Assembly (NCBI GenBank): GCA_950295325.1
Contig: OX485805.1
Coordinates: forward strand, 21,375,501 to 21,439,500
From: Polytrichum commune
Lineage: Eukaryota; Streptophyta; Polytrichopsida; Polytrichales; Polytrichaceae
Length of the DNA stretch: 64,000 nt
Direction of reading: 5' to 3'
Shown: positions 54,124-64,000 of the stretch, piece after piece
How the letters are laid out: each line of letters starts with the position of its first letter
Numbering within the stretch: position 1 is the stretch's first letter
Notes under the pieces: model-generated
Told to the model about the DNA's origin: nothing
Database searches by the model: none
Seen by the model: only the letters and a program-made list of their open reading frames with translations
Program-made: the position numbers and the translations under genes

Positions 54124-56356
54124 CTAGGTAACAATTCCTCGTCGCTCAATATAAGAACCAGACAGCCCAGATGTTCCAAGGAGTGTAATCTGCAATTGGC
54201 AAGAAAACAGGTTATTGATGGAGCTCCATAATACTAACTCCGGACATACTTGTTATCAATATCACAAGCTACTTTAAGCATTTCTCTATTCATTGAACAA
54301 AGGAGCAGGATGTTATAATGAAATCATTCATAAAATTGCATGTGGCAAGATTAAATCTAGTTCCATGTGTGGCCCTCTGGACAGGTCTAAAAAATTCAAG
54401 AGCTTTGTCACAACTTGCTGAGAGAACTGACCTGAGACCATTTTGGGTCCATGCCGGATACACGTTGCTTGATTTGAAGAAGTATACTGCCAATTTCATT
54501 TTCCACCTTCTTCTTCAAGTACACTTCATCTTGACCAAATGAATCAAGGTATGTGCAATATTTTGTGTGTGCAGCTTCAACAGCATTGTAGACAGAATCT
54601 GGTAACTTGTCGACAGTCTTCCACCCAGAATGCATCCCAAAACATTAGTACTCTAAACAAGTAGACAGCACAACCTCACCCAAATCAGCTTAGGGTCCAT
54701 ATTACCAGACATTGAAAGCATGTAATGGAAGATGCAACTACACTTATCGAAGTCATACCCCTGTAGAGTGAGACCGGAATAGTGCTAGGATGGTGACCTT
54801 CCTAGCACTTGATTTCAAGTGTCACCCTTTCATCATGGTCCACCAATCACTATAGGGTTATCCAAGTAAATCGGATGTTAAAAACCGACTATGTGGGAAC
54901 CTAAAGGCTCTCTCTCTCTCTCTCTCTGTGCAGTGGTCGGGTAACTTTGGGTCAGAAAATATCTACAGTTTATGGAAAGAGGTTCCTAAGGTGTTGAGAA
55001 AGGGAAGAACAAATCCTTTCCATGAGGTGCTCACCTCGCCAGAGCCCCCACTCAAGTCGTTGAATTCCATCAACATCTCTGTCAAAATGCCCCCAAACTG
55101 CTCAACGGCTTGAGCTGACCGCCACACATCAGTGAGTGCATCTTTTCCAACGGTGTCATCACTGTTGCTTGAAAGTGCACTCTCCACGGCCGATTTGACC
55201 GTCGGCTCTACCTTCAGCCAGCTGGTCCCCAGCAACGCATTCAATGCCTTGCGGATGTTGATATCCTTGATTTCGGGCAATGCACTCAGCTCCGAAATGC
55301 ACCTGACCTGATGCGTGAATCCGGTTGGCATCAACGATCTCCTCGACATGGACTGACCTGTAGCGGTCATAGACACCAACACATAGTCCAGTTAAACGAA
55401 GCTCCGTGGGCAAATTGCCATAGCGAAATCACATATACATCAAAAAGATTACGAGACAGAAGTGTCAAATTTTGCATTGGGCATTTTGGATTCTCGAGAG
55501 GTGCAAGGCGGACAGAATAGAACAGAGTAGGGTATCCATGCACTTCCAGAAAATTGAGTCTCTCAACAGTATGTAACAAGGGGGGAACATGTTACAAACG
55601 CCCTGAAGGGTAGTGGATGTAGGAGAAGGATTCACCTAACACATTAAGTTACTCAGGTTCACCTATCCCATTCTTCTCGGCGATCCTATGATGATCCTAT
55701 GCTGCCACTGGATGAGCTATAATGGTAAACCTAACATGTAGCCAGTCCAGTAAAACGGAACTCCGCAGCCAAATTGCCATAGCAGGATCATACATACGTC
55801 ACACTGATCGTGTGACAGAACAGTTGTAATTTCCAGAAACAGAGTAGGGTTACTATCCATCTCCAAAAAATTAGGTCTTCCACTAGTATGTAACAATGAG
55901 GGGGGAACATGTTACAAACCGCCTGAAGGGAAGAGGGTGTAGGAGAACGATGCGAAGGAAACGAATGAAGGCACTTTAATTTACTCTTCCCATTCCACCC
56001 GCCGATCCTATTCTGGCACTGCATGAGCTGTAATGGGAAACCTAACGTGCAAGTGCGGCCAAAGCCACAACGTCTCGCCAATTGCTACATCCTCCTAAAA
56101 ACCACTCCGTCACACTGAAATGCACGTTTCCAGCTGCAGGGGATACTTTCCAATCCGAAGGGGTTAAATGTCACAAAAATCGTGAATAAACGGCCTTCAC
56201 AGGCGTTGGCTTACCGTGTTGGAGGGATGTAGGATTCACGGTGCGATCGGCGTGCACCAGCGATCGCAATGGCTGGGAGGAGGCGGTGGATGAGAATCGC
56301 AGCAGGCGTTGCAGCCTGGCGCTCCTCATTACCGTTGTCGCTGCCTTGGTCGCCAT
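54124..56356 (-). CDS. SDH5: Succinate dehydrogenase subunit 5, mitochondrial (plant complex II)
   Basis: There are four coding exons: 56,356-56,215, 55,357-55,035, 54,617-54,432 and 54,189-54,124, for 238 aa. Phases agree at every junction, with donors G/GTAAGC, GAG/GTGAGC and CAG/GTCAGT. A TACTAAT branch-point-like site precedes exon 3. The N-terminus is an Arg/Ser-rich mitochondrial presequence (MATKAATTVMRSARLQRLLR). The mature part carries LSALPEIKDINIRKALNALL, AVEQFGGIL (about 133-139), CTYLDSFGQDEVYLKKKVE and the C-terminal GTSGLSGSYIERRG. These match the plant-specific SDH5 family, an extra subunit of inner-membrane succinate dehydrogenase with no fungal or animal counterpart. ATG 56,356 has a good GCTATGGC context; an upstream in-frame ATG at 56,392 would add 12 residues. 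No defects were seen. It is the only clear housekeeping gene here. Confidence 0.92.
54735..54960 (+). mobile_element. 5S-rRNA-like retroposon inside SDH5 intron 2
   Basis: GACCGGAATAGTGCTAGGAT then GGTGACCTTCCTAGCACTT, in antisense to SDH5, matches the 5S intermediate element and C box. The downstream part (CATCATGGTCCACCAATCAC, GGGTTATCCAAGTAAATC) matches the 2.6-kb copy. A (CT)n run at about 54,909-54,927 follows. The insertion does not touch the SDH5 splice sites at 55,034 and 54,618. Confidence 0.6.
55381..56045. repeat. Diverged tandem duplication in SDH5 intron 1
   Basis: Two units of about 350 and 310 bp start near 55,381 (TAGTCCAGTTAAACGAAGCT) and 55,740 (CCAGTCCAGTAAAACGGAAC). They share, in order, CAAATTGCCATAGC, AACAGAGTAGGGT, AGTATGTAAC then GGGGGGAACATGTTACAAAC, GGATGAGCTATAATGG against GCATGAGCTGTAATGG, and AAACCTAAC. 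The divergence indicates an old event. The copy boundary lies inside the intron, so the coding sequence is unaffected. Confidence 0.75.
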
Positions 56357-56439
56357 AGCCACGATTCTCTGCAACAGCAAGCGCAATTGCAAACTCGAAA
56401 CACGAAGAAGAATAAACAGAAGGAGAGCTTACTATACTA

Positions 56440-56790
56440 CTGTGCACATACCCGGCGAATAACCGGTCATTCATCCAAGTGGACAAGTACTTCCAGTGCT
56501 ATTCTAGCCACATACATAACATTTCATCCAAAACAGTTTCTAAGCTTACATACACATACCCGGCTTATAACTAGGAAGGTTTATGCCAGTAAACGGCCAA
56601 TCATCCAAATGGAAAGTGCTTCCTTTCCTTTTTCTAGCCACACACAAAATATTTCATCCAGCAACAAAAGAACAAGAAAGTAACTAAGTTTATGCTATGA
56701 TACACATACCCGGCATTTAACCGGGTAAGTACAAGACAGTACCTGGTCATGAATCCAAGTGGGAAGCACTTCCTACTTATTTATAAGGTA
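56440..56790. repeat. Tandem repeat upstream of SDH5 (three units)
   Basis: Units begin CACATACCCGGC at about 56,446, 56,550 and 56,705. Each continues with variants of AACCGG, CATCCAAGTGG, TACTTCC and CTAGCCACA with CATTTCATCC. The units vary between about 105 and 155 bp. Similar words reappear near 57,550 and 57,880, so the array may once have been longer and been split by an insertion. It lies in the 5' flank or leader of the minus-strand SDH5 gene. Confidence 0.6.
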
Positions 56791-58789
56791 GATAAACTTA
56801 AAAGCGACACTTCTAGGAACTATTTTTATTTCAGGCAGGTTGAATAGCTTGGAAAGATTTCAACAAATTTCATGGATCTCCAAAACTATGAACTAAATAA
56901 TAAACCAAAAACCCATATGCGACCTACAAAATTTTGTGAAATTGTTAAAGGAGTGAGCCTTTTATTATTCACTAGGAGGGTCCATTAATGTTGGATTGTT
57001 AGGTGAGAATTGTCACAAAATTAGTCTTATTGCAAGTGAGAATATTTTATTAAATGAATGTGTTCTTCCCTTTTGTGAACACTTCTTCCACTGCCTCATT
57101 GAGTAACTAGATCCTATATTAGTCCATTGTGATTGCCCAAAGTTGGTGCCCTTCTTAAAGCAATCTTAGATCCTTCTTACACCGCCACAATAATAGGCCA
57201 AAGTTGTGCAATTTTGTACTTGATGGTGCATACATATGATTGGTTGCTTTTAACAATGGCTTACTTAGTGATGGCCAAGGCTAAATCCACCCCTTTAAGT
57301 TGGGCTCCCACAAATATTACCCAAGGTGAAATGCAATCAATCATATCATGGCATGTAGTTTCCTTTTTTAAAGAATTTAACCATGTAATTGGCATTAGAG
57401 ACCCCAAATTTGTGAAGAGAAACCCATTTGGGATTAATTAACCATAAATCTATGGAGGTTAGGTTTTACTCAACCATTGCACTTACTTGTTGATAGTTTA
57501 GAGATGAAAGTTAGATGTTGCCAAAAGGCAAGTGTTACTTTTAGGCTCATCTACCCTAGCCACAGACAAAACATTTCAACTAGTAACAAAAGAACAAAAA
57601 CAAAAACTAGGATTTAAGTATATTTGGATTTATGCAAGAATTTTGGACAATTCCAACCGCCAAAATGATGTACACTAGAGTGCAATACTACACAAATATG
57701 GTGGTTGGTGAACATGGAATGCAAAAATTCAAAGGTATGGTTGTTGTGTTGTTGCTTTTGTTGTTGTTGATTGATGTTTTGGTCCCCACAAGTGCACATC
57801 CCTTATTATTTTCGGACAAGTGGTTTGTCCAAATATACTTAAATGTCACTTAGAAGAATAAAAAGTTACTATGCTTTGATACACATACTCGCCGTAAAAC
57901 CGAATAAGTCATGCCACTTTCCTCACCTACAAACAATTCAACAACAAAATTGCAAAAGGCCAACTAGTCAGACTAAACTCCTTGCAAAAAAACCTTCCAT
58001 AGCTTACCATGCATCTAAGAACACTTACACACATTCCAAACAACTCCACATATCATAATGATACAAGAAACCAAACTTGACAAAATTTGATCCACACCCT
58101 AGTACATATACAACTTATTTGCTTAATATAAAATACTTTACAACAACGCCAATAGTAACTTCACACGTCAAAGATGTCATTTCCCACTACGATCATCCGT
58201 GTGGTTTTTTGGTAGTGATAAAAATCTTGTTTCATTTACATCTTATCTTTCTCTCATGTAAGGTGAAATTTGGTTATTGTACAAACTTGTAATGATCACA
58301 TGCAAGGTGTGCATACCCAAAACCATGTCCCACAATAAATAAATGTTCACTATCATGATATTTGTGAAGTTGGTTTTGAGCTGATGAAGTTTCATAAGCT
58401 TGTGGTTGGTTCATGATCCCAATTGAATCTCGTCATACTAAGGGTGGAATCTCAATCGCTTTATTAGGATTCACGTCCAAAAAACTTGGGATCCAAAAAC
58501 ACCCCTTAATGGACCTTATTTTCGGACTTGACATTGGACCCAAACTTAAATATTGGTTTGAAATTTTCAACCTAGAGTCTAGAATGCGTATTTTTTTAGT
58601 GGAAATCTCCGATATTGGCTCCAATGTGAATTAGAAGCCACATTAGTGCCATTTATGCTCATTTTTTTATACCTTGGATCTAGATCATAATATAAACTCC
58701 TTGGATATCATTATTGCGGGCTTATTTTCAATTCCATCAAGTTGTTGTTAAAATATGCAATCCCAATATCGAATTATTTCAAGGTTGTA
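56791..58789. other. Unassigned DNA
   Basis: A 102-codon plus frame at 57,133-57,441 has a hydrophobic segment but no known domain. It sits between two pieces that resemble the upstream tandem array, so it may be part of an inserted element. No other gene is supported. Confidence 0.45.
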
Positions 58790-60960
58790 AGGCAAAAACT
58801 TACAAAATGAATCCCAAATACGCCAAAGTTATCAAAATAGAATTGGAAAAATTGTTTGAAGCATGATTCATATGACTGGTAGAAAATATTGAATGAGTAT
58901 CTTCAATTACCTTGGCTTCAAAGAAGAATGATAAATTCAAGGTTTGCGTTAATTAAAAGAAACTCAATTATGTTACAAAGAAGTATCCATATCCTATTTC
59001 ATTTTGCAATGAAGTTTTTGAGGAGGTGAAAAGATATGAATTTTACATCTTTGTAAATAAGGATAGTGTATAGTAGAGTATAGTGTAAATGAAGATTGCA
59101 TTTAAGGTTCAACTGAAGATTATATTTATTTTACCATGAGGTACTTTTTGTTATGAGGTAATGTTATTCGGACTTTGTAATGCTCTAACTATTTTTTAAA
59201 GGCTAATGAACAAAATTTTGGAACCGTACTTATGAAAATTTGTGAAAGTATTTATGGATGACTTTGAAATCTATGAAGATCATGTTTCACATTTAGAGAA
59301 GTTGGAGAGGATTTTTGAACGCTTAGATGAATCATGAATCACACTAAGCTTAAAAAACAAAAATTAGATTTTCATTCGGATGTTTGGTTGGTGACATCGT
59401 TTTGAAGGATGAAATCGATACTAATCCAGAGAAGGTGGAAGCAATTATAGAAATATCATTTTCTACTACCAAATATAGAATAAAAATATTTTTGAAAATT
59501 ACAGATTACTATCACTGATTCATTCAAAGGTACATCATGATTGTTAAACTTCTAACTAGATTTTTGAAGGATGATATTTCTTCTCCGTAAACAATACCAG
59601 ATACATCAGAGGCCTTCAAAAATTGAAGCAAACATTATTTTCAACATCCATTCTACGAACTTAAGATTGGAAGAAAGCGTTCATAGTGTCTACGGATTCA
59701 TTGGGACAAAAATTAGGTACAATGTTAGTACATTTGGATGAAAAAATATATGACTGCCCTATATATTATACTAGTAGACAATTCACATCAGCAAAGATAA
59801 ATTAAATGGTTACAGAACGAGAGGGACTGCGAGTTATTTTTACGTTGAATTTTTTTAAACATTACTTACTGGGAATGAAAATAACGGTGTTGACATATCA
59901 GTAAACATTGGTTTATATTTTTAATAAACCAAACGCGAAAAATAGATCATATAGTGAATTATTTTACTTTAAAAATTTATCTTAAAGATTGTACATCGCG
60001 CGGGTATGAAATACAGAAATGTTGATTTTATTTCACGAATGGTCCCTTGCCGGTCACCAAGAGGAGATATTATTTCATTGTTGATACTATAAATTATCTC
60101 ACAAAATTTACTAAATTTTGAGCTTTGAAAATTTTGGTTAAAAATGAGGAAACATAGTTTGTGTACGAGTGCATCGTCACTCATTTTCTCATTTTTTTAG
60201 AGATGGTATCGGATAACAAACCTCAATTCATAAGTGATGTGTGAGAGGATTTGATGGAATGATTAGCAATCAAATACAAATTTGCAATTATGTAAAAATC
60301 GAGTATAAACGGACCAGTGAAACTAACGAACAAGATGTTGTGTTCTATGATTACAAAGAAAGCTAAAACAAGAGAAAATACTAATAATTAGAATCTCTAA
60401 ATTCATCATGCAATATAGATATAAACCCAACTTTCAAAATAGCCATCGGATTCACTCCATTTTGTTTTGCCTATAGCATTGAAGCTTTGATTCCGATAGA
60501 ATTCAAACTTATGAGATATCGTATTGCTATAAAAATACGGTTGTAATTGAACAAGCCTTATCAAGGGCGGTTAGTATAACTTAACAAATTGGATGAGGTT
60601 CAAATGAGAACGAGAGAAGCGATTGAAGTTGTTCAAACAAAACTAAAAAAAGACATGAGACACGAAGGTGAAGAAGCGGATGTTTAAAGTCGGGAGTTTG
60701 ATGATGATATACGATTCAAGGCATTTTCAAAGAGCTCACAAATAACCACTATTTAAGTGGTCTGAACCGTACGAGATCAAAGAAGTTTTTGTGAAAAATA
60801 ATACATAATTTTTACACAACTTGGATGGAACAAATTACCCATATTGAGTAATCATAACAAGTTGAAAATGCTTATGTAGACTTGTTGAACTCAAGAAATC
60901 CCGATAATGAAGTTCGTTATAAATGTGAAGGAAATGTTTTGGTTAAATTTGTGGATTTAC
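58790..60960 (+). pseudogene. Ty3/gypsy retrotransposon relic: RT, RNase H, integrase
   Basis: Broken plus-strand frames follow the Ty3/gypsy order. RT: VRQKLTKMNPKYAKVIKIEL near 58,780, KKLNYVTKKYPYPISFCNE near 58,960, FVKVFMDDFEIYEDH with the FMDD box at 59,251-59,262, then DPEKVEAI-like sequence. RNase H: GTMLVHLDEKIYDCPIYYTS near 59,720 and HYLLGMKITVLT near 59,870. Integrase: MVSDNKPQFISDV near 60,200, IHHAI and TPFCFAYSIEALIPIEF near 60,470, and a C-terminal YDSRHFQRAH near 60,705. Stops and shifts occur throughout, so it is dead. Gag and protease of this copy are not seen upstream. Confidence 0.85.
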
Positions 60961-61440
60961 TAGCATTATGAAAATTACTTAGGATTAGAGAGTAAATAAG
61001 TTGCTAGAAATTGTGGTAAGTTCTAGAAGATATTGATGAAGTGGCCATTGCTTACTAATGTCTTAAGTCGATAGAACAGTGACAAGGCCTACACTTTATC
61101 AAAATGACGGAATAGGAATTTCTAGAATAATCATATTTATATTATTATTAATATATGTGTCATATCTAGGAGTAAGTAGATATAGGATGATTCTAGTGAA
61201 GCTTCCTAATTCGTAGTATTTAAAGGCTCTTGGCGAAGAGTTCGACACCTTATTCTAGTGTTTATGAGATTGATAGTGTAACTTAGGATGGACTTGAGTG
61301 TTGGAATTATGAGTAGAGTTCATCTAATGATCTTCAACAATAGCCATATACAAAACATATTTAGAAACAACCAATAAAATTCTATTCTTAATGTATAAGA
61401 AGATTCTACGTCATATAACAATAATACATGACATCATGCA
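60961..61440 (+). repeat. Possible 3' LTR region of the preceding Ty3/gypsy relic
   Basis: Directly after the integrase relic comes AT-rich DNA with a TATA-like TATTTAAAGG at about 61,218 and a following leader-like stretch, as expected of an LTR. The ends could not be fixed, because the 5' partner LTR is not recognised in the window. Confidence 0.35.
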
Positions 61441-62416
61441 TGTCGCACACCGCTCCATGAGGAGTGCCCGAAATACCATGAGCACAAGGGAAATCCCAAA
61501 TTGACACCCGGGACTTGTGGCACCGTTGGTGAGAGGGCCTAAGTGATTCTAGTGTGAATGAGGACCCCGGGCGTTAGGAATACCTCCCACCCATGAAGAC
61601 TAGGAGTCATGAGGATGAGGCCATTAGCTATGTGTAACTTATGGTGTTTTGATTCTAGAATGCTCAAGAACACCTCAATCGGAGGTATGAGCTAGGAGAT
61701 ATGACAATTTGAGTGGGACACTGTCCTGGGACAACGCTTGATACAACAGTGGCGTGGGAGTGACTCCCGGGACTGCCAAGGTTTGAACATGCATAACTTC
61801 CTCATACCTTGCCCAAATTGGGGCAAGTGAGGAGTCCATTGGTATCTATGTGAAGTGTAAATAACGATGGAATGGTTGTTTGTTAGTATCAAAGATTATA
61901 CAAGGAAGTTATGGTGTTTTGAAGTTGCTGGGGGCTTCTAGGCCCAATGGCTAAAGGAAAATATCTACTTGGCCCCAACTCTTGGTAGAGAGACAAAAAA
62001 TTTCTTGACGGTGAGGTAGGGGCCCACGCTAGAGTCCTAGAGGCTTATATGGGTGAGGTGGTGTGGCCAAACCCACTTGAGGCCGAACGGTACAATCTCT
62101 ATGGGCATTGGCCCAATGTGAGGGCATAGTTGTTTTGTATGGTTCATGTTGTTGTAGTGTTTTTTCTGGCAATGCGATGATCATCATAAGATTGGACTTT
62201 CATGGATGGAATTCCACATCTAAGAATTGGTTACCAATTAAGGGGTGAGTTCTGAAAACAAAGTAGGAGGGTTGGTTTCCTTCTTATGAACTATAGGGTC
62301 CGGGGTATGAGGAGCTAACTAGTAGCATGGTGGAATGCGAAGGATTAATGTTCGTGATCCTTGCTAGAAATGAAAATGATTTAGATGGTTAAGGGGAGCT
62401 AACAAGGGTTGTGACA
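61441..62416 (+). repeat. Candidate 5' LTR of a second Ty3/gypsy element
   Basis: The segment starts TGTCGCACACCG and ends GGTTGTGACA, thus TG...CA, with short inverted ends (TGTC and GACA). It is followed at once by a primer-site-like sequence and then by gag. Length is about 976 bp. The partner LTR would lie beyond the window end, so identity cannot be checked here. Confidence 0.5.
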
Positions 62417-62436
62417 CGTAATATCAGAGCATGGTT
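62417..62436 (+). other. Primer-binding site, tRNA-iMet type
   Basis: TAATATCAGAGCATGG right after the candidate LTR differs by two bases from TGGTATCAGAGC, the usual plant initiator-methionine tRNA primer site. This supports the LTR boundary. Confidence 0.6.
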
Positions 62437-63005
62437 CAAAGGTGCGGGTTATGATAATAAGTCCGGGATTTCTAAAAGGTTGTGACGTTCAAATTGGAAC
62501 AAGAATCATGTGTAAGTGGATTTTGACCAGACCATTGATTCTAATGACAATGGTGGGAATGATGGTGGATTGAGTAAGAAAAATGGAGGAGTCCTTTGAA
62601 AAAGCTTCTACAAACGTTGAAAAATATTCGGGGTTAAAATACCAGATGTATCTAAAAGCTTGAAAGGCGGTAATGTTGGATTGAAATTCCAATTCAAAAT
62701 GCTTAGAAGGTGATGATATTGAAATGACCTTGGTGTAAATAAGGCACCCGGAGTCTCTTAAGGCCTATGTGCGCAAATTTAACATCCAAATGAATGGTAC
62801 ATTTAAGATAGATTAGTGGCTAAGAAACTCATCGTTTTAGATGGGATTGGAAAAGTGGGTGTTGGATATTTTGTTCAAATCCCCGAAGCTAATTGAGGTC
62901 GTGGCTGGGATCATCAAGATTGCCGAGAGCATTGAAGCCGATAATTCCGAAAGGAAATTGGGTGGTGCCTCATAATAAAGGGCTTGAGGGGAAATAAGTC
63001 CCAAG
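62437..63005 (+). pseudogene. Ty3/gypsy gag relic
   Basis: Plus-strand readings include ESLKAYVRKFNIQMNG (near 62,750), then KWVLDILFKSPKLIEVVAG and IIKIAESIEADNSERKLGG (62,850-62,965). This is the pattern of the retrotransposon gag capsid domain: a Y-hydrophobic-RF motif, then a helix with AESIE. Stop codons interrupt the frame. The zinc-knuckle region expected next is replaced by a 56-bp tandem array. Confidence 0.7.
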
Positions 63006-63510
63006 GCAAATCATGCTCGTACCGTGGACGAAATGTTAAAAGGTGACTTTGTGCTATCAAGGCAAATCATGCTCGTGTCGCGGACGGAATGTTGAAAGGT
63101 GGCTCTGTGCTATTAAGGCAAATCATGCTTATGCCGCGGACGGAATGTTGAAAGGTGACTTTGTGCTATCAAAGCAAATGATGATCATACCGCGGATAGA
63201 ATGTTGAAATGTGACTTTGTGCTACCAAAGCAAATCATGTTTGTTCCGCAGACAGAATGTTAGAAATTGGTTTTGTGGTACCAAGCAAAATCATATTCAT
63301 GCTGTGGACGGAATGTTAGAAGTTGGCTATGATACTAAGCCAAATCATATTTGTACCGCGGATGGAATGTTAGAAGTTGGCTTGGTAGTACCAAACCAAA
63401 TCATATTTGTGCCGCAAATGGAATGTTAGAAGGTGGCATTGTGGTATCAAGACAAATCATGTTCTTGCCAAGGATCAAATGTTAGATGGTGGCCTTATAG
63501 CCAAGGCTAG
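63006..63510 (+). repeat. Nine 56-bp tandem repeats within gag-pol
   Basis: Units start GCAAATCATG at 63,006, 63,062, 63,118 and on at about 56-bp steps. Each has a CCGCGGACGGAATGTT-like centre and a GTGCTATCAAG-like end. Divergence increases along the array, and one unit near 63,290 is a few bases shorter. Since 56 is not a multiple of three, the frame changes from unit to unit. The open frame at 63,211-63,429 is a by-product of the repeats. Confidence 0.9.
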
Positions 63511-63539
63511 TAGCCTTAAGCCAATGCCAAATCTTTTGT

Positions 63540-64000
63540 TCATCATGGCCCAAATTAGTGGGAGAAATGTCTCATCGGTTGATAAAGAAGCAACGCACTC
63601 CTTCACAAGCTCAAAACTCATAAGGAGGTTAGGGCTTGCTAACCGGTAGAGCAAGCAAACCCATCAAGATGCGGTTTGCAAAGGGCAAACCGCTTGAGGT
63701 AAAGGAGGTAGTTATGCATGTAACCTTCTAATGTGGGGTATTGAATTTTTGTGAAGATTTTACACTATGTGAAGTATACGAGGTGCATGTCATTGTAAAG
63801 GTCGTTTTTTTTAAAGTCACATGGTAGATGTGAGGCGCAAGCTGTGCGCTTGCGGTGTACTTATGATGTGCTATGATGGCAAAAAGTTGAATTTCAAATT
63901 GACAAGGACTCTTATGATAGGAGGAACCAAGTTGAATTTGGTCTTAATGGATCAAATGAATAATGGAAAAAATAATGGTCGTGGCTTAATTGGAGCAACT
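63540..64000 (+). pseudogene. Ty3/gypsy aspartic protease relic, cut by window end
   Basis: The frame at about 63,562-63,646 reads VSSVDKEATHSFTSSKLIRR then LGL. This fits the retropepsin region where LVDSGATHSFIS is usual. The catalytic D-S/T-G has become D-K-E, so the enzyme would be dead. The following sequence (VKEVVMHVT, EDFTLCEVYEVHVI) fits the second half of the domain. The reverse transcriptase would lie beyond 64,000. Confidence 0.65.

Noticed and set aside
57133-57441. 102-codon plus-strand frame as a membrane protein gene
   Set aside because: There is a hydrophobic stretch but no family, no supporting splice sites and no neighbours. It lies between repeat fragments.
63006-63510. 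CRISPR-like array
   Set aside because: The 56-bp units are contiguous without spacers and lie in a plant retrotransposon, so this is an ordinary tandem repeat.

Overview
The window looks like nuclear DNA of a land plant with a large, repeat-rich genome. It is AT-rich and littered with microsatellites, small inverted-repeat elements and decayed transposons. Its one recognisable housekeeping gene is a plant-specific subunit of mitochondrial complex II (SDH5), with spliceosomal introns. I see no bacterial operons, tRNA genes or CRISPR arrays. I cannot place the species from the sequence alone.

Layout. From 1 to 25 kb there are relics and small non-autonomous DNA elements: several related short repeats with AGGTA ends, a decayed pogo-like transposase (3.8-5.5 kb, minus strand), a complete Tourist-like MITE with a TAA target-site duplication (11,971-12,471), a truncated sister copy carrying a nested 96-bp micro-element with a 10-bp target duplication (10.4-10.8 kb), two striking hairpins (17.4 and 18.9 kb), a family of 5S-rRNA-like retroposon pieces, and one unidentified coding-like exon (21.2 kb). 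From 25,271 to 32,785 lies a GC-rich, apparently complete 7.5-kb PIF/Harbinger transposon flanked by TTA. It holds an intact DDE transposase gene (modelled in three exons, 671 aa) and an intact Myb/SANT-like ORF (360 aa), placed tail to tail 31 bp apart. These are the two proteins Harbinger elements are known to need, so this is the best candidate for a living mobile system in the window.

From 33 to 49 kb the sequence is mostly unassigned, with two LINE-like reverse-transcriptase tails on the minus strand and more MITE copies. At 49.5-50.5 kb a three-exon, 213-aa minus-strand gene model has consistent splice phases but no family I recognise. Next come a 0.9-kb inverted-repeat element and a decayed hAT transposase (52.2-53.0 kb). 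SDH5 occupies 54.1-56.4 kb on the minus strand with four coding exons, a 5S-like insertion in intron 2 and a tandem duplication in intron 1. The last 5 kb hold two Ty3/gypsy retrotransposons. One is a decayed RT-RNase H-integrase block. The other starts with a candidate 5' LTR and a tRNA-iMet-like primer site, continues into gag and protease, is interrupted by nine 56-bp tandem repeats, and runs off the window end.

How the parts relate. SDH5 is the only gene with a confident cellular role. Most of the rest is transposon biology: autonomous sources (Harbinger, perhaps the pogo relic) next to short derivatives with similar ends that such sources could once have mobilised. Limits: splice models, repeat boundaries and family names were read by eye, without transcripts or database searches.
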